Shown piece by piece: positions 62,896 through 64,000 of a stretch of 64,000 nucleotides of DNA. Numbering within the stretch: the first letter of the stretch is position 1; every line of letters starts with the position of its first letter. Made by a program: the position numbers and the translations under genes. A model generated the notes under the pieces. That model made no database searches. It was not told the DNA's origin and saw only the letters and a list, made by a program, of their open reading frames with translations. Source of the DNA: Paenibacillus endophyticus (GTDB taxonomy: Bacteria > Bacillota > Bacilli > Paenibacillales > Paenibacillaceae); assembly GCF_014192395.1 (NCBI RefSeq), contig NZ_JACHXW010000001.1, positions 62,001 to 126,000 of the forward strand, written 5' to 3'.

Positions 62896-63645
62896 ATGGA
62901 ATCCATATTAAAGGTTAGCGGATTAACCGGGGGCTACAGCCCAAGAAGACCCGTGCTGCACGATATTACCTTCGAGGTAAAAGCAGGGGAAATGATTGGG
63001 CTGATCGGGCTTAACGGCGCAGGAAAAAGCACGACGATCAAGCATTTATTAGGTCTGATGAAGCCGCAAACCGGCGAAGTGCGAATTGACGGCGTGACCC
63101 TAGAGGAGGAAACAGAGCGTTACCGATCCGCATTTGCTTACGTTCCGGAAACGCCAGTGCTGTTCGATGAGCTGACAGTGGAGGAGCATTTGCGCTTAAC
63201 TGGCATGGCTTACAGCGTCAAGGATGCTAATTACGAGGAACGGGTGGAAGAGCTGCTCAAGCAATTCCAAATGGTGCCGAAACGCAAAGCATTTGCTTCC
63301 CATTTGTCAAAGGGCATGAAGCAGAAAGTGATGATTATGAACGCGCTGCTAGCGGAGCCGCCTTTGTACATTATCGATGAGCCTTTTCTAGGACTTGATC
63401 CGCTCGGCATTCGCTCCTTGCTTGAGCGGCTTGTTGAGGTGAAGGAAAAAGGCGCAGCCATTCTTATGAGCTCGCATATTTTATCCACCGTGGAAGCCTA
63501 TTGCGATCGATTTATCGTCATGCACCATGGGAGAATCGTTGCGATTGGCACGCTGGAGGATGTCAGAAGGGCGGCGGGAATGGAGATGCGCGGCGGTTCG
63601 CTGGAGGATGCCTTCTATAAGCTCGTTACAGGAGGCAATGCGTAA
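62896..63645 (+). CDS. ecsA: ABC transporter ATP-binding protein, EcsA-like
   Basis: 249 residues. Walker A GLNGAGKST, signature LSKGMKQK, Walker B LYIIDEPFLGLDP and H-loop SSHIL. The signature SKGMKQ and overall order are typical of EcsA, which with EcsB affects secretion, regulated proteolysis and biofilm formation in Bacillus. Its stop overlaps the next start by one base. Confidence 0.88.
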   Translation: MESILKVSGLTGGYSPRRPVLHDITFEVKAGEMIGLIGLNGAGKSTTIKHLLGLMKPQTGEVRIDGVTLEEETERYRSAFAYVPETPVLFDELTVEEHLRLTGMAYSVKDANYEERVEELLKQFQMVPKRKAFASHLSKGMKQKVMIMNALLAEPPLYIIDEPFLGLDPLGIRSLLERLVEVKEKGAAILMSSHILSTVEAYCDRFIVMHHGRIVAIGTLEDVRRAAGMEMRGGSLEDAFYKLVTGGNA

Positions 63646-64000
63646 TGGACAATGATCGGACGCTTGGAGCGTTATGGCATCGCCGGGGGAAGGCGTTCCG
63701 TGAGGAAACATTTCCGTATTTTCGCTACATGGGGCAGAGCGGCTTTCCTGCTTTTATGTCTTTGTTCGTTATTTCCTCGGCTATCGGTTATATCGGATTA
63801 ATTCGAAATATGCCCGCTGATTTCCCTTTTGCCGCGGTAGGCATAATCGCATTGACGCTTGTGCTGTGCTGGAGTCCGCTTCGAACCTGGCTCGCTGCCG
63901 GCGATACCGTATTTCTTATGCCGAGGGAAGCGGAGATGAATGGATATTTACGATTGTCGTTCCGTTATACGACGATAGGCTGTTCCGTTCTGGCAGCAAT
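63645..64000 (+). CDS. ecsB: EcsB-like ABC transporter permease (cut by window end)
   Basis: About 118 residues visible. Starts MDNDRTLGALWHRRGKAFREE, has two helices (about 37-55 and 63-80) and the EcsB-typical loop AAGDTVFLMPREAEMNGYL. It forms the membrane part of the EcsAB transporter. The rest lies outside the window. Confidence 0.85.
   Translation, partial: MDNDRTLGALWHRRGKAFREETFPYFRYMGQSGFPAFMSLFVISSAIGYIGLIRNMPADFPFAAVGIIALTLVLCWSPLRTWLAAGDTVFLMPREAEMNGYLRLSFRYTTIGCSVLAA

Noticed and set aside
1-64000. tRNA, rRNA, CRISPR array, insertion sequence or prophage
   Set aside because: None recognised on reading both strands; the phage-like module at 36.1 kb is within a single beta-helix gene.

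Overview
The window looks like a chromosomal segment from a spore-forming member of the Paenibacillaceae (Paenibacillus or a close relative). This rests on the content: a GerA-type germinant receptor subunit, S-layer-homology and other exported proteins with Gram-positive signal peptides, an EcsAB-type ABC transporter, SinR/SinI biofilm regulators with Spo0A boxes, and a paeninodin-type lasso peptide cluster. No rRNA, tRNA, CRISPR array or intact transposon was seen.

Layout. 1-1.6 kb: gerA-type gene. 1.9-10.4 kb: a six-gene operon equivalent to B. subtilis ydaJKLMN (lipoprotein, extra multi-pass membrane protein, YdaL-, YdaM-, YdaN- and YdaK-like), a synthase-dependent exopolysaccharide system with a degenerate GGDEF receptor. 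10.5-38.1 kb: a large Wzx/Wzy-type exopolysaccharide locus. It starts with a SinR paralogue and epsA/epsB, has a structured leader of the EAR type between epsB and epsC, and runs through gtaB, epsD, epsF, glycosyltransferases, epsG, epsL, epsN and an inverted epsM. A second, more AT-rich block follows (glycosyltransferases, acyl- and pyruvyltransferases, flippase, GH88-like and beta-helix proteins), then galE. 38.1-38.9 kb: sinI and sinR as a convergent pair; the sinI leader carries Spo0A boxes and a class II c-di-GMP riboswitch. 39.6-41.6 kb: ECF sigma factor with a SnoaL-like tail, SRPBCC protein and VOC protein. 41.9-47.9 kb (minus strand): a lasso peptide operon (cyclase, precursor, HprK-like kinase, RRE, protease, ABC exporter). 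48-64 kb: mostly housekeeping or solitary genes (phosphoesterase, AraC/PhyH pair, hydrolase, cystine-type symporter, DUF3055, HRDC protein, CheX, SDR, DEAD-box helicase, SLH protein, a secreted Ala/Lys-rich protein, a frameshifted ccdA, ecsA and partial ecsB).

The main new observation is a shared regulatory design. A 16-bp palindrome of the SinR-box type (consensus GTTCTTTATAAAGAAC) lies at the promoters of the sinR paralogue, epsA, the second EPS block, galE and the lasso peptide operon, and also just upstream of the epsB-epsC RNA element. SinI, the expected antagonist, appears to be controlled by Spo0A at transcription and by c-di-GMP at translation. A YdaK-like c-di-GMP receptor sits in the neighbouring polysaccharide operon. 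The window therefore reads as one biofilm decision module that links two exopolysaccharides and a probably phosphorylated lasso peptide to Spo0A and c-di-GMP. Coordinates and motifs were read by eye; no database search was run.
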